Shown here one piece after another: positions 59,840-64,000 of a stretch of 64,000 nucleotides of DNA. Source of the stretch: Corticium candelabrum (Eukaryota; Porifera; Homoscleromorpha; Homosclerophorida; Plakinidae); the NCBI RefSeq assembly GCF_963422355.1, contig NC_085088.1, forward strand, positions 6,881,014 to 6,945,013, written 5' to 3'. Position numbers and translations under genes: made by a program. Numbering within the stretch: the first letter of the stretch is position 1; each line of letters begins with the position of its first letter. A model generated the notes under the pieces. The model was not told the DNA's origin and did not search any database. It saw nothing but the letters and a program-made list of their open reading frames with translations.

Positions 59840-60815
59840 GTATGATACATCCCAAAGAGCATGGATCATTGGCTGTGACTCCTGCCTGCCTACATAGACG
59901 TATCTATGGCGCAGCAACAACAATAAACCGTCAGTCACTAACATACAACTGCAGACTAAAATCATTATACAGTTAAGAAAGCTGGAGAAAAGTAGTCTAA
60001 ACTATATGTTACTACAAAAAACCTTAATTCCTCCATTTGTCAAAATCTCTCTTACACCAAATCACAATGGTGAGAAGGCAAAAAGGAATAGTAGCTGGAC
60101 ACACACACAAAATGTAAATAATTATTAGTCAGCCCTGCCCTTCCACCTTACCCATGTCACGAACTTGATCTTTCTCAGACCAGGATTGGAATGAAGCAAA
60201 ACTGCTACCGCGTACCACAAAGTTTCACTCGCTCCACGTTAATTCAATGTCAGTTGGTCGCTGAGGAGATTTTAGCGCGTCTGTGCTGTTTCCATGACTA
60301 GACTAACTTTTGACTTCCACTTAAAATATCTTTCCTGGCTCTCGCTTGTGGTTCCCAATATTGCTAGACTTGTCAATTTCCTCTGGATGTCATTCTGAAA
60401 TTGTTTCTTACGTAGTACTATGATGGCCATCTGAAAACTTTTGCAAGAAAGCCATGACAAGATATAACCGTTTGAGTCTTGTCGAGTTCCGCCGCTCGTT
60501 GGTAGGTGCCGAACGGCTGTTTCTACTTCTCCATGCCTCACCAAGATTTCTTTCAGAAAATGACGTTGCCAATTGAGGATTCTCTTCTGACATCATATAA
60601 CGCCTTGCCTATAGACGGATCGAGAAACTGGCGTATATTCAGACAAAGTAAACAAGTGTTCTCTGAAAGTGTAACATACACTGCGCAGGTGCAGAATAAA
60701 CGAACTAAAAACGTAGACTACACAACAGACTACTGTCTGTTTCAGTCACAATGGTATGACGAATTTCGTGTGCTCAAATTCAGACAGTGAAACTTTTAGA
60801 ACTGCACAAGGTAGT
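59840..60815. other. unassigned; one open frame at about 60506-60790
   Basis: The frame from 60542 (MTLPIEDSLLTSYNALPIDG) to 60787 ends in FQSQWYDEFRVLKFRQ. It shows no recognised domain and no splice support. Confidence 0.25.
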
Positions 60816-60819
60816 CATC

Positions 60820-60995
60820 AATTTGAAAAGAGACGAGACACTAACATTGATGTGCATGCAACCTGAGCTGATCTGATCCTTTTCTTGAGAACGCTTTTTT
60901 GATCAAAAATTTGAAGAGACTAGACACTAAGATTGATATCCATCCAACTCGAGCTGAACTGATCCTTTTATTGAGAAAGATTTTTTTGATAAGAA
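60820..60995. repeat. about 88-bp imperfect tandem duplication
   Basis: ATTTGAAAAGAGACGAGACA...TGATCCTTTTCTTGAGAACG is followed by ATTTGAAGAGACTAGACACT...TGATCCTTTTATTGAGAAAG. The copies are clearly diverged. Confidence 0.75.
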
Positions 60996-60999
60996 GGCA

Positions 61000-62290
61000 C
61001 ATACTAAGTTTATAACGTTTAGCCAGTGAATTTTTGGAATATTCTTGTAATTGTTTATCACTCCAGCAAGTGTTTGAAAAGTAACGATTCGTTTTCCAAG
61101 TACTGAGTGTTTTTTCTGTAGGCATGCATTTTCTCACCATAACGACTTTTATAAACATTGACTTTGCTGGTTGAAGAAATAGATTGTTCATGATGTCAAT
61201 AAATTGTGAATCTAAATGCGTCTAGGTATTGAGGTTCAAGAAGTACTGAGTATCTGGCTCCAATACTTGACTATTTACTTGCACAACCTCTTGCATCTAT
61301 TCAATGTCGTAGTAAATGATTGGAACCTTTGTCAGTATAGCTTCTCGGGTACAATAGTTCATGTCAAATCCAGAGTAAGTTGTACTCTCAGTTTCTCCAG
61401 AAATTATTTAAGACACCTCGAGCAGCCCTTGCTAGCAGAGCGCCCTAGAGATCCGCGTATTTTATGTAACGCGAGGCTGTCTCATGCGATGCAATGGAGT
61501 AAAACTCGATCCAATGATAGGAAGTTTGGTAGTTCTACTATTTTGAGGAGTGCTGATTCCATCCACATTACCTTTAGTTTCTCAACTAAGGGCTTCCGTC
61601 AGACGAAATTAAGCTGATGGAAAATTGTTTAGGTGTTCATCTACTAATAGCAGCCATTACCGAGGCCTTTGAATTTTTCATCTCGCTCTTTGACTGTCTC
61701 ATGATAAGGGAAGATGGTGAATTTCTACAAACCCAATCTTGGACAATATTTGCCAAATGGCTGTGGCTGTTTCTTTTGTACAAACAAAGATAACAGTCTT
61801 TTGCAGTCATTTTTTTACTTGTTGTAAAGCTTCAATAACAGGCGCCAAACGCAACTGCAGTTATCATTACAAAGAAACCTTGCATAACCTTTGTACCTTC
61901 ATTTACAAATTTATTTCATACTACCCTCACTTGCTGCATTATTCTTCATGAATAGAAAAAACGTAACTGATAAAATTGAGTTACACAATGTTTTTAGTTT
62001 GAAAGCAAAATGTCTTGACGAGGCGACCAGAACTATTACGTATACAGAGTGAGGGTCAGGTAAGGTTTCGCTCATGTGTTCGTCAGTATTCTCTTCAGCC
62101 TGCAACAGAACTTCCTGTTAAGCGGCTAGGCAAAAGCTACGTACTTTTACTTTAAAGAGTACAATTTCTAGGGAGCGTGCCAAAGTCCAAAATGTCACTC
62201 GATTGCTGACTAATGAATACTCACATGTAATTGAAAGCGGGGTAGTGCTTGCTCGGACTTGCACATATCCCCTAGCTATTGCCACCGATT
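61000..62290. other. unassigned
   Basis: Several 60-130 codon frames exist on both strands, none with a motif I recognise. Confidence 0.35.
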
Positions 62291-62299
62291 AAGAAGAGA

Positions 62300-64000
62300 C
62301 ACGCTAACGCCCCAAGAGCTCTATTCGGGAAGCATTTGCTTCAGATCCTCAATTGTCTGGGTTACTATCAACATCGTGTCCTGTTATAGGTATTGACAAA
62401 GACATGGATTTTGAATTTGTCATCGACTTTTTGCGCATTTTACATCAACCTCCACCTCCTCATGTTGAAAATTTAGACAGTTTTGTAAAGTACATTTGGG
62501 ATCTTGCAGTAGTCACGCTTGGATTTTCGCGTGTTCCTGGTCGTGTCACTCTAGTTATAGACAAGTCTCTGTACTTACGACCTCCCAGTGTTTTACTCCA
62601 CCAGTCCAGGTAAAGGAAATTTGGTGTACCAGGTGGCAACACAGTTAGTGTAGAATTTCCGGGTTCAAGTGGGAAACTGCCTCATGGTAAAGAGTATGCG
62701 GGTTCTCTGTCAGATCCTCAGTTTAAGACGAAACTCATTGCTTATGTGACTGAAGCTTTTTTAACATTTGCGTGTGAGAAGTTGGCTCTTTTCCAATCCA
62801 TCTTAATTGACTCTCCATCACTTGAAAATCCTGTGCTAATACAGCACAACGGTCAGTCATATGCCCAACCACCTAACCAAAAGGGTGAAGGAGACCACGG
62901 AGTTTGGTTATATGCTGTCAAAAGTCCGTTTACAAACGTTGCACTTTATGCTTGTGACACGGATATTTGGATGATTAGTTTGGCTCTGGTTGAACTCGGG
63001 CATTTACTCGGAAAGGTGGTGTATGTAGAGCTAAAACGGTCTCAGGAGTATGTAAAGGTTAGTGAGGCAAGTAATGTTCTGAATGCCCATCCATGCATTG
63101 CTGCAGACCATTAAGTACCATGCTGCGTGCCTTGTGACAGTTCACATCCTTAGCGGTACTTACTATGTCAGTTCCTTTTTTGGAGTTTCGCATCAAGCCG
63201 CTGTTCGTTCTTTTTGTAAAAATGCAAAGTTTGTTTGTCAGAATGACAGTCCTGCTGTATTCAAGCAAACTGCAGACAGTCTGTTGCAGTTTGAATTTTT
63301 GTCTCTGCTTGCATGTGCCAAATTCGGTGCTTGTGTATATTATGACCAGCACAAGACGGTGTTTGGAAGCCAAACAGCATATGAATTATGTCTTTCAATT
63401 CGAGAGCCTCCAGTACCACACGAAACAGCTCTTATACTTCAATGGTTAGGCTATGCAAATACTCCAGACATCAAGATTTCAACAGTGCAGGAATGGGTCG
63501 ATTTGGTAAGAGGGATTTCGTTTTATGACAGCTCTGGGGGACAGCACCATGAAGAAAAAGTGATGCCATCTTTGACAGCTTTGCACCAGCATATACTTCG
63601 GGCTCAGTATGTAGCACGGCTAGCTTACGAAAGTCCGTTTTACACATCCACTTTTGCTGACTGTTGTGGTTGTGGATGGTCATTTAGTGAGGAAGGTGCA
63701 ATATCTGTTGTATGGGATATTGTTGATGAAGTTAAACTAGCAAGTATGATTGATATTAGTAGTCATAAGTACAGCTGTCGAACTGAGTGTGCAGGAAGTC
63801 ACGGAGGGTGTAGGAGTTGTTTTAGAAATTGCAGACCCTGCACTGTGCACTGTTCGCTGTCGCAGCAGAGGCAATTGTCAGAACCCTCATAATAGAGGTG
63901 GTTTATGCACTCGTTGTAGTGCTCGTGTGCATGATGGGGCAAATGAAATTTTGTGGGCTCAGGTACCACTCATTCACAGTGGTTCTGATTCTGGTGTTTT
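62300..64000 (+). pseudogene. PIN/FEN-like nuclease-type protein, interrupted and incomplete at window end
   Basis: A frame open from before 62353 reads FVKYIWDLAVVTLGFSRVPG then RVTLVIDKSLYLRPPSVLLH. It meets one in-frame TAA at 62611 and continues in the same frame: FPGSSGKLPHGKEYAGSL, GVWLYAVKSPFTNVALYACD then TDIWMISLALVELG. Near 63090 it shifts and goes on TVHILSGTYYVSSFFGVSHQ, LACAKFGACVYYDQHKTVFG, HILRAQYVARLAYES and a Cys-rich tail (CGSxGGCRSCFRNC-like), with another shift near 63865 (RSRGNCQNPHNRGGLCTRCS). The DTDxW and LSGxxYVSxFxG patterns resemble PIN/FEN-like proteins that are multicopy in marine invertebrates and often linked to transposons. The stop and two frameshifts suggest a pseudogene; the 3' end lies outside the window. 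Confidence 0.5.

Overview
The window looks like nuclear DNA of a metazoan, most likely a marine invertebrate. A sponge or cnidarian is my guess from composition and repeat content, not something the sequence proves. Short spliced introns with GT..AG ends, tRNA-derived SINEs, long dinucleotide microsatellites, and hAT, pogo/Tigger, PIF/Harbinger, Mutator-like, CACTA, Helitron, Penelope-like, BEL/Pao, Ty3/Gypsy and non-LTR relics all fit an animal genome. There are no bacterial operons, no rRNA, no CRISPR array and no free-standing tRNA gene.

Layout. 0-9 kb: a CATGG-rich inverted-terminus repeat, a decayed CACTA transposase (minus), a hAT relic, a SINE, and a multi-exon gene (+, 4439-8274) encoding the start of a BEN domain. 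That gene stops where a second CATGG-rich repeat begins, and a duplicated piece of its own intron follows. 9-18 kb: fossils in series (LINE, BEL/Pao gag, Penelope-like RT, SWIM-type Mutator-like transposase, hAT, a complete pogo-like element with TIRs and TA duplications, a Tigger fragment, a second SWIM/MULE fragment). 18-23 kb: a PIF/Harbinger pair (Myb-like protein on plus, HARBI1-like nuclease on minus), then a Penelope-like RT. 25-31 kb: a Tigger fragment, two minisatellites, and a mariner/pogo-class element split by an intact Tigger element (536 aa transposase, matching TIRs, TA duplication). 31-36.8 kb is mostly unrecognised, apart from three phase-compatible exons of a possible gene. 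36.8-41.5 kb: Gypsy gag and integrase relics around a hAT relic, a Helitron relic and a LINE RT scrap. 41.6-47.3 kb: a decayed hAT carrying a younger, apparently intact, three-exon hAT (824 aa). 48-56 kb: a Mutator-type MITE, a tandem array of an unidentified probable retroelement ORF, a 32-bp perfect palindrome, and a non-autonomous hAT. 56.8-57.5 kb: six phase-compatible exons of a Ulp1/SENP-type cysteine protease (minus). 58-59.6 kb: two SINEs and the C-terminus of a non-LTR element with a PD-(D/E)XK-like motif. 62.3-64 kb: a broken PIN-like nuclease-type ORF running off the end.

The window works mainly as a nested archive of transposition. Insertion order can be read directly: hAT into hAT, and Tigger into a mariner-class element. 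The best candidates for living genes are the BEN-domain gene, the Ulp1-like gene, the intact Tigger and the inner hAT. I see no convincing new defence or biosynthetic system. The least explained items are the 51-55 kb tandem ORF array with its palindrome, the BEN gene rearrangement, and the 5-bp flanking duplications of the CAGGG..CCCTG hAT elements.
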